Below, one piece after another: positions 1 through 8,368 of a stretch of DNA of 55,159 nucleotides (position 1 is its first letter; every line of letters starts with the position of its first letter). The notes below the pieces were generated by a model, which worked only from the letters and a program-made list of their open reading frames with translations, searched no databases and was not told the origin of the DNA. Where the stretch lies: contig SUXY01000012.1 of the NCBI GenBank assembly GCA_015060705.1, forward strand, positions 1 to 55,159, read 5' to 3'. The translations under genes were made by a program, and so were the position numbers. This DNA is from Bacteroides sp. (lineage in GTDB: Bacteria > Bacteroidota > Bacteroidia > Bacteroidales > Bacteroidaceae).

Positions 1-1445
1 AAGTGCCAATACATATCAGCATCAATCAAACGGAAGATAATCGTCTTATCACCTACCAATGCCTGGTCGTGGCTTTCAGCATACGAAATGGTCTTTTCAT
101 CCGCACGGCGGTTGGTTACTTCCCAGAACATGCTGCTCGGCTTCCAATCTTCGTCTACCTTTTCCTTGATAGTCTTGATCCAATAGTCAGGCACGTTCAT
201 TGCCATACGATAGTCGAAACCATAACCACCATTTTCAACCGGAGCAGCCAAACCCGGCATACCCGATACTTCTTCGGCAATGGTTATAGCCTTTGAATTC
301 ACTTCGTGGATAAGCTTGTTGGCCAAAGTCAAGTAGCAGATAGCATTGTCATCCTGATTACCATTGTAATAGTCACCATAGTTGCAGAATGCTTCGCCCA
401 AGCCATGGCTATAATAAAGCATAGAAGTTACACCGTCGAAACGGAAACCGTCGAAACGGAATTCTTCCATCCAATACTTACAGTTAGAGAGCAAGAAGTG
501 GAGCACTTCGTTCTTGCCATAGTCGAAACAGAGTGAGTCCCAAGCCGGATGTTCACGACGACCACCTGAATAGAAATACTGGTTAGGATCGCCAGCAAAG
601 TTACCCAAGCCTTCGTTTTCATTCTTCACAGCATGAGAGTGAACAATATCCATAATCACAGCAATACCCATGCGGTGAGCTGTATCGATCAATTCCTTCA
701 ATTCTTCCGGAGTACCGAAACGAGAAGACGGCGCGAAGAAGTTGGATACATGATAACCGAAGCTACCATAATAAGGGTGTTCCTGAATAGCCATAATCTG
801 GATACAATTGTAGCCATCAGCAACAACACGTGGCAATACATTTTCACGGAATTCGTTGTATGTACCCACTTTTTCTTCTTGCTGTGACATACCCACGTGG
901 CATTCATAAATCATCAATGGATCTGTCTTTGCACGGAATACCTTCTTACGGAAATGATAAGGCTTTTCTGGGGCCCATACCTGCGCACTGAAAATCTTGG
1001 TTACCTCATCCTGAACCACACGGTTAGCATACGAAGGAATACGTTCGCCTTCGCCACCTTCCCAAATAATTTTCAACTTATACAAATCACCATGTTTCAT
1101 GGCTTCCGGCTTCAATTCGAGTTCCCAAGTACCGTTAGAGCGTTTTACCTTCTTCATACGGTATTCAGGCTTCATCTGCCAATTGTTGAAATCACCAATC
1201 AAATAGATATCCTTGGCATTCGGCGCCCATTCACGGAATGTCCAACCCTTACGCGAGCGGTGCAAGCCAAAATACAGATACCCTGAAGCAAACTCGGACA
1301 AAGTAGTCTTACCACCGTTTGTCAGTTCCAATTCCTTGCTCAGAACATTCTGATGTCTTCCCTCGATAGCGGCTGAATACGGTTCCAACCAAGGGTCATT
1401 TTCAATCAATTTCAATTTAGGTTTAGCGTTCTTTACTACTTCCAT
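1..1445 (-). CDS. glgB: 1,4-alpha-glucan branching enzyme, N-terminal part (cut by left edge)
   Basis: This enzyme makes alpha-1,6 branches in glycogen in the cytoplasm. I translated the minus strand from the ATG at 1445 and the frame stays open to the window edge, giving about 481 residues of a family usually near 670-690. An N-terminal glycogen-binding module (FREWAPNAK, GDFNNW) is followed by a GH13 barrel. The three catalytic acids are visible in order: RFDGV (nucleophile Asp), AEEVSG (acid/base Glu) and ESHDQ (Asp). The layout is the eukaryote-like GH13_8 type common in Bacteroidetes. The C-terminus lies outside the window. A TAnnTTTG box lies about 60 bases upstream of the start. Confidence 0.93.
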   Translation of the reverse strand, partial: MEVVKNAKPKLKLIENDPWLEPYSAAIEGRHQNVLSKELELTNGGKTTLSEFASGYLYFGLHRSRKGWTFREWAPNAKDIYLIGDFNNWQMKPEYRMKKVKRSNGTWELELKPEAMKHGDLYKLKIIWEGGEGERIPSYANRVVQDEVTKIFSAQVWAPEKPYHFRKKVFRAKTDPLMIYECHVGMSQQEEKVGTYNEFRENVLPRVVADGYNCIQIMAIQEHPYYGSFGYHVSNFFAPSSRFGTPEELKELIDTAHRMGIAVIMDIVHSHAVKNENEGLGNFAGDPNQYFYSGGRREHPAWDSLCFDYGKNEVLHFLLSNCKYWMEEFRFDGFRFDGVTSMLYYSHGLGEAFCNYGDYYNGNQDDNAICYLTLANKLIHEVNSKAITIAEEVSGMPGLAAPVENGGYGFDYRMAMNVPDYWIKTIKEKVDEDWKPSSMFWEVTNRRADEKTISYAESHDQALVGDKTIIFRLIDADMYWH

Positions 1446-1506
1446 AATATCTATTTTTATAGGTTCTTTGAATTTTCATTTACAAGCAAATCGCTTGTTA
1501 ACCTTA

Positions 1507-1514
1507 CAAACTTA
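1507..1514 (-). promoter_or_regulatory. -7 box upstream of glgB
   Basis: On the minus strand this reads TAAGTTTG, an exact TAnnTTTG match about 60 bases from the glgB start. I saw no clear TTTG at the -33 position. A small inverted repeat (ACAAGC/GCTTGT, about 1482-1498) lies in the leader that would follow. Confidence 0.45.
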
Positions 1515-1549
1515 CAAAATATATTTGTAAACTACTAAAAAATGTATCT

Positions 1550-2668
1550 TTATTTTTGAGAGACGTCCAAAGTTCCAAATTTATATACACCTTTTCGGAC
1601 AACTTTGCCTTCTTTATCGGTTTCAACGAATGGTCCATGCTTCTTTCCTTGCTTGAAAGTGCCTTCAAAACGAATTCCTTCCGGAGACAGCATTACACCT
1701 TTTCCTTCTTCCATGCCTTTACTGAAACCTCCCTTATAACGGGTACCATCGGCCATGGTCAACAATCCTTCACCGTCAGGCATATCGTTCTTCCAATCGC
1801 CTTCGTATTCATCACCATTGGCCCATTTGTAACGTCCCTTTCCACTGCGGACATTATCTACCCATTCTCCTTCATAAACAGCTCCATTCGACCAGGTAAA
1901 AGTACCTAATCCCGACTGTTCGCCATTTTGGAACGCGCCTACATACTTATCTCCATTCTTGTGTACATAGATTCCTTGTCCGGTACGCTCACCGTCCACA
2001 TAATCGCCTTCATAGCGGTCACCACTGCTGAAATGATAAATACCCTTACCATGCTGTACATCAGCCTTCCAGTCACCCACATAACGGTCGCCATTCACAT
2101 AATAGAACGTTCCCTTACCTTCACGGGAATCGGCCACCCAATCACCATCGTATTTGGAATTGTCCGGCCATACCATGACCCCATGGCCATCTTTCTTATC
2201 ATTCTTCCAGCCACCTTCATATTTGGCACCGGCTTTCCAGGTATAGATACCTTTACCACTACGCATGTCCTTACTCCACTGACCCACATAGGTATCCCCA
2301 TTATAATAGTACATGGTACCGTCACCATCCTGATAATCAGCATACCACATACCTTCATAGCGATTGTTGTTCATGAAATGGAAAGTACCTTTTCCATGTT
2401 GCTGATCCTGAAACCACTCTCCTACATATTTTTCACCATCGTGAAACATATAGGTTCCTTCGCCCTGACGTTTGCCTTTCACATACTCTCCTTCATAGGT
2501 ATCCCCGCTCTTGAAGACCGTCCTTCCCTTGCCATGCGGACGCTTTCCCTTGAGTTCACCGGTATATTCCGCACCGTCCTTAAAAGTATGATTACCAATC
2601 TTGATTTGGGCTGAAACGTTTGTAGCAATAAAGACTAATAATATAAATAAATACGCGTATTTTCTCAT
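1550..2668 (-). CDS. exported MORN-repeat protein
   Basis: The protein starts with a signal peptide (MRKYAYLFILLVFIATNVSA) and then consists almost wholly of 14 tandem MORN repeats (Y-x-G-x-W...G-x-G) at a regular 23-residue spacing. MORN repeats form rod-like beta-hairpin surfaces that bind proteins or membranes; no enzymatic domain is visible. I chose the ATG at 2668 because an in-frame ATG at 2692 would sit inside the TAnnTTTG box at 2690-2697 and would place eight lysine-rich residues before the signal peptide. It is monocistronic between glgB and the M16 gene. Function unknown; export to the periplasm or outer membrane is inferred from the signal peptide. Confidence 0.85.
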   Translation of the reverse strand: MRKYAYLFILLVFIATNVSAQIKIGNHTFKDGAEYTGELKGKRPHGKGRTVFKSGDTYEGEYVKGKRQGEGTYMFHDGEKYVGEWFQDQQHGKGTFHFMNNNRYEGMWYADYQDGDGTMYYYNGDTYVGQWSKDMRSGKGIYTWKAGAKYEGGWKNDKKDGHGVMVWPDNSKYDGDWVADSREGKGTFYYVNGDRYVGDWKADVQHGKGIYHFSSGDRYEGDYVDGERTGQGIYVHKNGDKYVGAFQNGEQSGLGTFTWSNGAVYEGEWVDNVRSGKGRYKWANGDEYEGDWKNDMPDGEGLLTMADGTRYKGGFSKGMEEGKGVMLSPEGIRFEGTFKQGKKHGPFVETDKEGKVVRKGVYKFGTLDVSQK

Positions 2669-2689
2669 CTGCTTCTTTTTAATTCCGGT

Positions 2690-2697
2690 CAAAGATA
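2690..2697 (-). promoter_or_regulatory. -7 box for the MORN-repeat gene
   Basis: On the minus strand this reads TATCTTTG, an exact TAnnTTTG match about 21 bases upstream of the ATG at 2668. It decides the start of that gene against the upstream in-frame ATG at 2692. Confidence 0.55.
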
Positions 2698-2727
2698 CAA
2701 CTTTTCCTCCTTAGTAACGGAAAGAAA

Positions 2728-4017
2728 TTACACTTTTTTACCTGCGACAACTTCTATTAGCTTTTCCTTACAGAAATAACGTTGTGCCAATGTGCGGATA
2801 TCTTCCGCTGTCACACTACGGATAGCATCCAATGACCGGAGGAAAAAATCATCATCCAAATCTGCAGTTTCACAATAAATCCATGCTTCAGACAATGAGA
2901 ACGGGCCTTCATATGAACGGGAAAAATCACCCAACATGTAACTACGGACCATTTCCAATTCTTCTTGGGGTGCCAAATCATTGCACATACGGTCCATTTC
3001 CCGATAGACTTCGGTTATAATAGCATCTATATATTGATTGTCTGCCTCCGTTGTAATCGCCAACACACCACTTCCCGGACAATTGACGATACCGGCTCCT
3101 ATTCCATACGTATATCCCTTGTCTTCACGGATATTGGACATCAGTCGGCTACCGAAATAACCACCGAACAAAGTAACCATGACACGGGCCTTCAAGAAAT
3201 CGGGATGATTTCTGTCCATCATGAATCCCCCCATCTTCAACGAACTTTGCAAAGCATCTGCTTTCTCTACTAAAACATGCTTTTCTGTCGTTTGTTGAGG
3301 AGCAATCAACTCCAACAAAGGCATCTGACGGATTTCTCCCCAAGGAGTATCACCCAAATTCGTTTCAATGCAACGGATGATTTCTGGAGTAACCTTACCT
3401 GAAACATACACCGAACAATTACCTGAATGATAATACTTTCGATAGAATTCACGAAGCACATCCGGAGTTATCCGGTCGTAATCCGACGCTTGTGCAAAAC
3501 GTCCGAAAGGATGTTGTTCGCCAAACAAGGAACGATGAAGCTGCTTTCGAGCAATGACTTCCACCCGAGTACTGTTCACCAAGAACTGCTGTCGGTTACT
3601 TTCAACCACGACCTCCAGTTCTTTTTCCGGGAAAGCAGGATCCTTCAACATATCAGCGATAATCGCCAACGTACTCGGAAAATATTTATTGAGCGAATAC
3701 AAGGTGATAAAGCCATAATTAACCGCCGATGACAATTCCAACCAGGCTCCATAATAGTCCAATTTCTCGGCTATCTGGACCGAAGTCATGGACGATGTTC
3801 CTTCTCGGAGCATACGATTGGTAAACAGTGCCTGCAATGCTTGTGTCTGATGCCATTGTCCGCCACCTATCAATACGTCCAGACGGACCACCTCCTGCGA
3901 TCCTGCCCGGATAACATTCAATGGCATACCGTTCTTCATCCGGGTACGTTCCGGACGGACAAGCTGAAAGTCTCCCATCGGACGGAGAGGAGGCGGCATC
4001 CTACGGTTCAAAGTCAT
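2728..4017 (-). CDS. M16-family (insulinase-like) protein lacking the zinc motif
   Basis: The 429-residue length and two-domain M16 architecture are clear: an N-terminal M16 fold and a C-terminal M16_C domain with the typical GGYFGSRLMSNIREDKGYTY segment that contacts substrate in active relatives. The catalytic zinc motif HxxEH should fall in AHFLEHMLFKGT-like sequence; here that stretch reads ALFTNRMLREGT, so both His and the Glu are absent. Many M16 enzymes are heterodimers of one active and one inactive subunit, and this looks like the inactive kind, but no active partner is in the window. No signal peptide is obvious. It overlaps the end of kdsB by 4 bases, so the two are co-transcribed and probably translationally coupled. 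Confidence 0.88.
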   Translation of the reverse strand: MTLNRRMPPPLRPMGDFQLVRPERTRMKNGMPLNVIRAGSQEVVRLDVLIGGGQWHQTQALQALFTNRMLREGTSSMTSVQIAEKLDYYGAWLELSSAVNYGFITLYSLNKYFPSTLAIIADMLKDPAFPEKELEVVVESNRQQFLVNSTRVEVIARKQLHRSLFGEQHPFGRFAQASDYDRITPDVLREFYRKYYHSGNCSVYVSGKVTPEIIRCIETNLGDTPWGEIRQMPLLELIAPQQTTEKHVLVEKADALQSSLKMGGFMMDRNHPDFLKARVMVTLFGGYFGSRLMSNIREDKGYTYGIGAGIVNCPGSGVLAITTEADNQYIDAIITEVYREMDRMCNDLAPQEELEMVRSYMLGDFSRSYEGPFSLSEAWIYCETADLDDDFFLRSLDAIRSVTAEDIRTLAQRYFCKEKLIEVVAGKKV

Positions 4018-4778
4018 GCTTTCTTTTCCTCCTGTTGTTTCAAAAACGCTTCTGCTTTTGCCAAATCTTCCGGAGTATCAATACCAATGGTTTCTACTTG
4101 GCTGAGGCCTACTTTAATAGTATACCCATTTTCCAACCAACGGAGTTGTTCCAACGATTCGGCTATTTCCAATGAAGATTGAGGCAGGGATGTAATTTCT
4201 TTCAAAGCATCTGCACGATATGCATACAAACCGATGTGCTTATAATAGGTATGACCAGCCAACCAATCCTGCTTGTCGGCATTGCGTTGATAGGGAATAA
4301 TGGAACGGCTAAAATAGAGCGCATTCATATTCTTGTTGACAACAACCTTCGGAGAATTGGCATTTTCCAATGCGGCAAAGCCGTCTTCCGGAACAAAAGG
4401 CTTGACCAGCGTTGCTATCTGAGTGGTTGGATCTTCAAAACAAGCCTTGATAGCATTCAACTGAGAAGGTTGGATAAAAGGTTCATCGCCTTGAATATTG
4501 ACGACAACATCGTACCCCTCACCTACTTTGGTAAAAGCTTCATAGCAACGGTCTGTACCGCTCTTGTGATTTACAGATGTCATGACCACCTTACCGCCAA
4601 AAGCTTTTACCGCCGCTTCAATACGTTCATCATCAGTCGCTACATAAGCATCGTCGAGTACACCTACCACTTGTTCATACACTCGCTGAATCACTGGTTT
4701 CCCCCCCAAAATGGCCAATGGTTTAGCCGGGAAACGAGTAGACGCATATCTTGCAGGAATAATTCCAATAAATTTCAT
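4014..4778 (-). CDS. kdsB: 3-deoxy-manno-octulosonate cytidylyltransferase (CMP-KDO synthetase)
   Basis: KdsB activates KDO with CTP for lipopolysaccharide inner-core synthesis in the cytoplasm. The 254 residues match the usual length. The nucleotide-binding N-terminus (IPARYASTRFPAKPLA) and the QGDEPF motif are intact. The gene is followed by the M16 gene with a 4-base overlap. A minus-strand TAnnTTTG box lies at 4806-4813, in the divergent spacer shared with folK. Confidence 0.95.
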   Translation of the reverse strand: MKFIGIIPARYASTRFPAKPLAILGGKPVIQRVYEQVVGVLDDAYVATDDERIEAAVKAFGGKVVMTSVNHKSGTDRCYEAFTKVGEGYDVVVNIQGDEPFIQPSQLNAIKACFEDPTTQIATLVKPFVPEDGFAALENANSPKVVVNKNMNALYFSRSIIPYQRNADKQDWLAGHTYYKHIGLYAYRADALKEITSLPQSSLEIAESLEQLRWLENGYTIKVGLSQVETIGIDTPEDLAKAEAFLKQQEEKKA

Positions 4779-4805
4779 AGTCTTTTCTTTTTATTGATAA
4801 TGCTA

Positions 4806-4813
4806 CAAAAGTA
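4806..4813 (-). promoter_or_regulatory. -7 box for kdsB
   Basis: On the minus strand this reads TACTTTTG (TAnnTTTG), 27 bases upstream of the kdsB ATG. The plus-strand box for folK begins only 13 bases away, so the two divergent promoters overlap. Confidence 0.5.
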
Positions 4814-4826
4814 CAAAACATTTGCA

Positions 4827-4834
4827 TATATTTG
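4827..4834 (+). promoter_or_regulatory. -7 box for folK
   Basis: TATATTTG matches TAnnTTTG exactly and lies 24 bases before the ATG at 4859. No good -33 TTTG is present at the expected distance. Confidence 0.5.
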
Positions 4835-4858
4835 TAGTGAACTATAAAGAATTATCGT

Positions 4859-5239
4859 ATGAATCAGCATTCTTGCCTGCTTTGCCTAGGCTCTAACCTA
4901 GATAGACACATTCATCTGGAAGCGGCCCGCAAAGCATTGACTATCATCTTCCCAACCATCCGTTTCGGGCGGGAAATGACAACGGAAGCCATAGGAAATA
5001 CGTTCTTGTCTCCTTTCAGCAATCAATTGGCTCAATGTGAAACGATGCTCTCACCCGAAGAAGTACGTGCAGCCTTGAAACAAATCGAAAAAGATAACGG
5101 ACGAATGCCGGAAGATAAGCAACAAGGTATCGTCAAACTAGACATCGATTTGTTAATGTACGACGACACCATCCTGAAACCCGATGACATGAATAAAGAA
5201 TTCATCCAACAAGAACTGCAATCATTCTTTCCTATATAA
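4859..5239 (+). CDS. folK: short HPPK (FolK)-like pyrophosphokinase
   Basis: HPPK transfers pyrophosphate from ATP to 6-hydroxymethyl-7,8-dihydropterin in folate synthesis. The N-terminal CLGSNLD motif and the magnesium-binding LDIDLLMYDD segment (two Asp) are present. At 126 residues it is shorter than the usual 150-160, and the GPR triplet that normally precedes the DxD motif is replaced (QQGIVKLDID). It may be a compact active enzyme or a paralogue with changed substrate. It stands alone on the plus strand and ends at a bidirectional terminator. Confidence 0.75.
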   Translation: MNQHSCLLCLGSNLDRHIHLEAARKALTIIFPTIRFGREMTTEAIGNTFLSPFSNQLAQCETMLSPEEVRAALKQIEKDNGRMPEDKQQGIVKLDIDLLMYDDTILKPDDMNKEFIQQELQSFFPI

Positions 5240-5243
5240 AAAA

Positions 5244-5273
5244 AGATGCGCCCGACTTTCGTCAGACGCATCT
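5244..5273. terminator. bidirectional terminator, folK / methylaspartate operon
   Basis: An inverted repeat AGATGCG/CGCATCT, with GAC/GTC pairing in the loop, is flanked by A-runs on the left and T-runs on the right. It can therefore end both the plus-strand folK transcript and the minus-strand operon that finishes at 5296. Confidence 0.8.
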
Positions 5274-5295
5274 CTTTTTTTATATCTAGCAGAAA

Positions 5296-5616
5296 TTAAT
5301 ATTCTACTTCCAAGCCCATAAGTGGACCGTGTTGCTGAGCGCCATAAACGTCAGTTTCACCCAAAGCACCACTAGGAATCGGACGAGTGATAGTAACCTT
5401 CACAGCCTTAGCTGGATCAAAATAAACCAAATGAAGGATTACATCTTCTGAAATGCCATAAAGTGCACTGAAATTCTGCTTGTTGATAGCATTGGCAGCC
5501 TTCACCTTTCCGTAAGTTTCAAAGTCCTTGAAAATCACGTCAAACGTCAGTTCGTATGGACCTGAGTTCTTGCTTCTGATTACAGAAGCGATGTCGATTA
5601 ACTTATGTTTTTCCAT
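5296..5616 (-). CDS. DUF4387 domain protein
   Basis: About 106 residues with the family hallmark VIRSKNSGPYELTFDVIFKD near the N-terminus. The family is often a small partner of AtuA/DUF1446 proteins, which is the gene directly upstream here; no activity is established to my knowledge. Two starts are possible: the ATG at 5616, preceded by a purine-rich AAAGAAGAAGAT stretch, or one at 5643 that overlaps the upstream stop as TAATG. I prefer 5616 because the conserved domain starts there, but the TAATG arrangement suggests translational coupling. It is the last gene of the glutamate-fermentation operon. Confidence 0.85.
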   Translation of the reverse strand: MEKHKLIDIASVIRSKNSGPYELTFDVIFKDFETYGKVKAANAINKQNFSALYGISEDVILHLVYFDPAKAVKVTITRPIPSGALGETDVYGAQQHGPLMGLEVEY

Positions 5617-5642
5617 ATCTTCTTCTTTTCTTACGTTTGTCA

Positions 5643-7016
5643 TTAGAATTCCATATAAGTGATTGGGAACGGAGCACAAGTATCTTCAATGCGCATCAAG
5701 TGGTATACGTTGAATTCGTATACAGCACCCATCTTGCAGTCACTCGGAGAGAATGGGAATGCAAGGTTACCGGCTGTAGAGATACGACCTTCATAACCAT
5801 AGTGGAGCATTGTAGAACGTGCGAAACCACAGATTGTATTAGCTTCTTCCTGAGTCGGAGCTACAGCTTCGATGATGATGAGCAACTCATCACAAGTCGA
5901 ATCCGGAGTCTGTGGGAACATGTTCATCACACCCTTCTTACCGTAAATCTTGAAGTCCAAATAGAAGTCCTTCATACCTGAATTACGGAAATTATCCATT
6001 ACGCGTTCACGAACCTTTTCTACCACTGTATCAATCTGACTGATCATGATTGGGTCGTGAGTAGCGGCTGGAGACATGGTACGATAACCTACACGACGAA
6101 CACCTTCGAGCTTCACGAAGTATTCTTCAGTCGGAACAAACTTAGTACCGCTTACTTCTACCTGAGTATCGCTCAATTGGTTGAACTTGGTTTCGTGCAA
6201 GTCGAGAGCACCACCAGGACCAGGCAATACGTACGGATTAGACTTTTCGTAAAGTGAGTGAGCTGCTACAGAAAGAGCTGTACACTTACGGATTGGGTTC
6301 AAAGGTTCAACCACGAAGCTGTCCTTCTTCAAAGTACCCAACATACAGTCACTACCGCTACCTGGAAGAGCTGTAATAGCAGCACATTCCAAGATCTTAC
6401 CCATATGGATAGCCAATGCCTTGTCAAAACCCTTGCTGATAGCCAATGCTGAGAATTCGCACGGGTCATAACTACGACCAGCCAAAATCACATTTGCACC
6501 GCTTTCAAGAGCCTTGATGAATGGTTCTTCACCCATCTGTGCTACGATATGGATAGATTCGTCTACATCCGATTCCTTCAATTCAGCCACTGGACCAAGT
6601 GGAAGGATATCACCCTTCTGGATTTTTTCCTTCACGAATTCCTTTTCGAATTCAGACTGGATAACAGCCATCTTGAAGTGAAGATTCTTTTCCTTCACGA
6701 TTTCTTCAATGATGCCAACAGTTTCTTCTACGTGAGGACGAGCACCACTACCACCAGCTGTACCGATCAATACAGGAATACCAGCTTCGAGAGCAGCCGG
6801 AATCATGATAGCCAAGTCACGCTTCACTGCATTACGGTCAGTGAAAGAATAACCAGCACCCAAGTAATATGGACCCGGGTCAGTAGAACCAGCGTCAACT
6901 GCAATCACATGCGGCTTGCGACGCATACCTTCGATGAACGATTCTTCAGGGAAACCGTAACCAAGGATAGCGGTCGGAGAAAGCACGCGGATTTCATTCA
7001 TATTTTCAGTATTCAT
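5643..7016 (-). CDS. AtuA-family (DUF1446) protein in the methylaspartate operon
   Basis: This 457-residue protein matches the acyclic-terpene-utilisation AtuA / DUF1446 family: an N-terminal GYGFPEESF segment, the glycine-rich GTAGGSGARPHVEE loop and the conserved LPGPGGALDLHETKF region. Related proteins occur in branched-terpene catabolism, but here it follows methylaspartate ammonia-lyase by 23 bases and precedes DUF4387. This suggests a role after mesaconate formation. No specific reaction can be assigned from sequence. Codon use resembles the neighbouring, apparently highly expressed fermentation genes. Confidence 0.85.
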   Translation of the reverse strand: MNTENMNEIRVLSPTAILGYGFPEESFIEGMRRKPHVIAVDAGSTDPGPYYLGAGYSFTDRNAVKRDLAIMIPAALEAGIPVLIGTAGGSGARPHVEETVGIIEEIVKEKNLHFKMAVIQSEFEKEFVKEKIQKGDILPLGPVAELKESDVDESIHIVAQMGEEPFIKALESGANVILAGRSYDPCEFSALAISKGFDKALAIHMGKILECAAITALPGSGSDCMLGTLKKDSFVVEPLNPIRKCTALSVAAHSLYEKSNPYVLPGPGGALDLHETKFNQLSDTQVEVSGTKFVPTEEYFVKLEGVRRVGYRTMSPAATHDPIMISQIDTVVEKVRERVMDNFRNSGMKDFYLDFKIYGKKGVMNMFPQTPDSTCDELLIIIEAVAPTQEEANTICGFARSTMLHYGYEGRISTAGNLAFPFSPSDCKMGAVYEFNVYHLMRIEDTCAPFPITYMEF

Positions 7017-7039
7017 GAGCTTTCTTTTTTAATGATGAA

Positions 7040-8278
7040 TTATTTTCTCAAAGCAAGGATACGAGACATTTCGTTGAACACGATCATGTAACCTTCGTCT
7101 ACACCCATACCCGGCTTAGCCAAGTACTGCTTCGGATGAGTAGCCATTGCTACGTGAGCACAAACTTCAGCCGATCGGTTAGTTTCGTTACAAGTACCAC
7201 CGAGGTAAGCACCCATACCGTTTTCACGGCAATAAAGTACAGCTTCGATAGAGTTGTTGATACCACCCAAGTCCGGAGTCTTGATCTGAGCCATGTGACC
7301 AGCCTTAGCCTTAGTGAAGTCGATAACATCTTCGAATGTGTTACACCATTCGTCAGCTACGATTTCAGCTTCAGAGCCTCTAGCTTCCAATGCACGGCGG
7401 ATAGCAGCCAAAGCTTCGATTTGAGCTTGCTTTTCGCCCATATCAACTGGACCTTCTACACGGAGGTGGAACGGCTGAGCAATCTTAGCCAAACCTGCGA
7501 TATAGTCAGCGATAGCTTCGAAATCGTTGTTGAATACCAAGCCCAAAGTACCATATACGTCGATGTGGAAAATAGGATTGTAATCAGCAAACGGCTTCTT
7601 GTCGAGAACACGGTTACGGAGCCATTCGATGTATGCTTCAATCTTTTCGCCCTTCAAGCCCACCTTTTCTTCTACGTGGTTGAAGAGAGCATGAGGCAAT
7701 ACAGCAGCACCCTTCATGATCATCTTGTCAGCATTCATATAACGGTCGTCACCAGACTGAGTGAAGATAGGAATCATAGTTTCGCTAACCTGAGTACCAT
7801 ATTCTTCAGCAATTACTTCAGCCATAATCTTGTGCTGGCTCTTAGCAACAGCATCCAAACAAGCCTGAGTCACACCGTAGCGGATAGCGGTATGATAAAC
7901 CTTACCAGTAGAAGGAGATACCATCTTATCCACGATATCAGCCATTTCGCGGAAGTTAGTGATTTCGCGACCTTCGTACAAAGGAGCGATTTCCTTTTCG
8001 ATTACTGGAATAAAGTTTTCTGCAAGGAACAATGGGTCACGACCACCTGCACCTGAGTACTGTACAGCAGCGCAATCGCCAAATGCTACCTGTCCGTCTT
8101 CAAGAACGAACATTACAGAAATAGATTCACCCATTTGACGTACAGATGTGAAACCTGGAGTCATCGGGTCGCCTACATAGAAGTTACCATCATTTTTTGC
8201 ACCAGCCTTGATGGCTTTCTGGTCGTCGAAGAAGAATCCTGTCTTTCCGGCAGAACAAACCACTTTCTTAATTTTCAT
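7040..8278 (-). CDS. mal: methylaspartate ammonia-lyase
   Basis: The enzyme removes ammonia from (2S,3S)-3-methylaspartate to give mesaconate. The 412 residues match the enolase-superfamily MAL length. Residues equivalent to the characterised clostridial enzyme are all present: metal ligands D240 (IDVYG), E275 (VEGP) and D309 (ADEW), the base K333 in QIKTPDLGG, and H196 in LPHALF. It sits between glmE (90-base gap with a hairpin) and the AtuA-like gene (23-base gap). Function is assigned with high confidence. Confidence 0.96.
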   Translation of the reverse strand: MKIKKVVCSAGKTGFFFDDQKAIKAGAKNDGNFYVGDPMTPGFTSVRQMGESISVMFVLEDGQVAFGDCAAVQYSGAGGRDPLFLAENFIPVIEKEIAPLYEGREITNFREMADIVDKMVSPSTGKVYHTAIRYGVTQACLDAVAKSQHKIMAEVIAEEYGTQVSETMIPIFTQSGDDRYMNADKMIMKGAAVLPHALFNHVEEKVGLKGEKIEAYIEWLRNRVLDKKPFADYNPIFHIDVYGTLGLVFNNDFEAIADYIAGLAKIAQPFHLRVEGPVDMGEKQAQIEALAAIRRALEARGSEAEIVADEWCNTFEDVIDFTKAKAGHMAQIKTPDLGGINNSIEAVLYCRENGMGAYLGGTCNETNRSAEVCAHVAMATHPKQYLAKPGMGVDEGYMIVFNEMSRILALRK

Positions 8279-8332
8279 AGCGTTTTTTGTTTATAGTTTA
8301 ACGTTTTGTTATCTAACTATTTAATATATAAT

Positions 8333-8360
8333 TTCCCCCTCTTATAATAAAGAAGGGGAA
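8333..8360 (-). terminator. intercistronic hairpin between glmE and mal
   Basis: TTCCCC and GGGGAA arms with extra TCTT/AAGA pairing form a hairpin in the 90-base gap. On the minus strand an AT-rich but not T-only stretch follows. It may be a weak attenuator or an mRNA-processing and stability element rather than a full terminator. Confidence 0.4.
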
Positions 8361-8368
8361 AATTTATC

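Noticed and set aside
3-1286. Several plus-strand open frames in the first 1.3 kb
   Set aside because: The minus strand encodes branching enzyme with all catalytic motifs; the plus-strand frames are shadows.
1928-2614. 228-codon open frame opposite the MORN gene
   Set aside because: Antisense shadow of a repeat-coding gene; its repetitive Ile/Thr pattern mirrors the 23-residue MORN period.
7136-8056. 306-codon open frame on the plus strand
   Set aside because: It is antisense to methylaspartate ammonia-lyase, whose active-site residues are all present; the frame reflects strong codon bias and gives a Ser/Thr/Phe-rich protein without family features.
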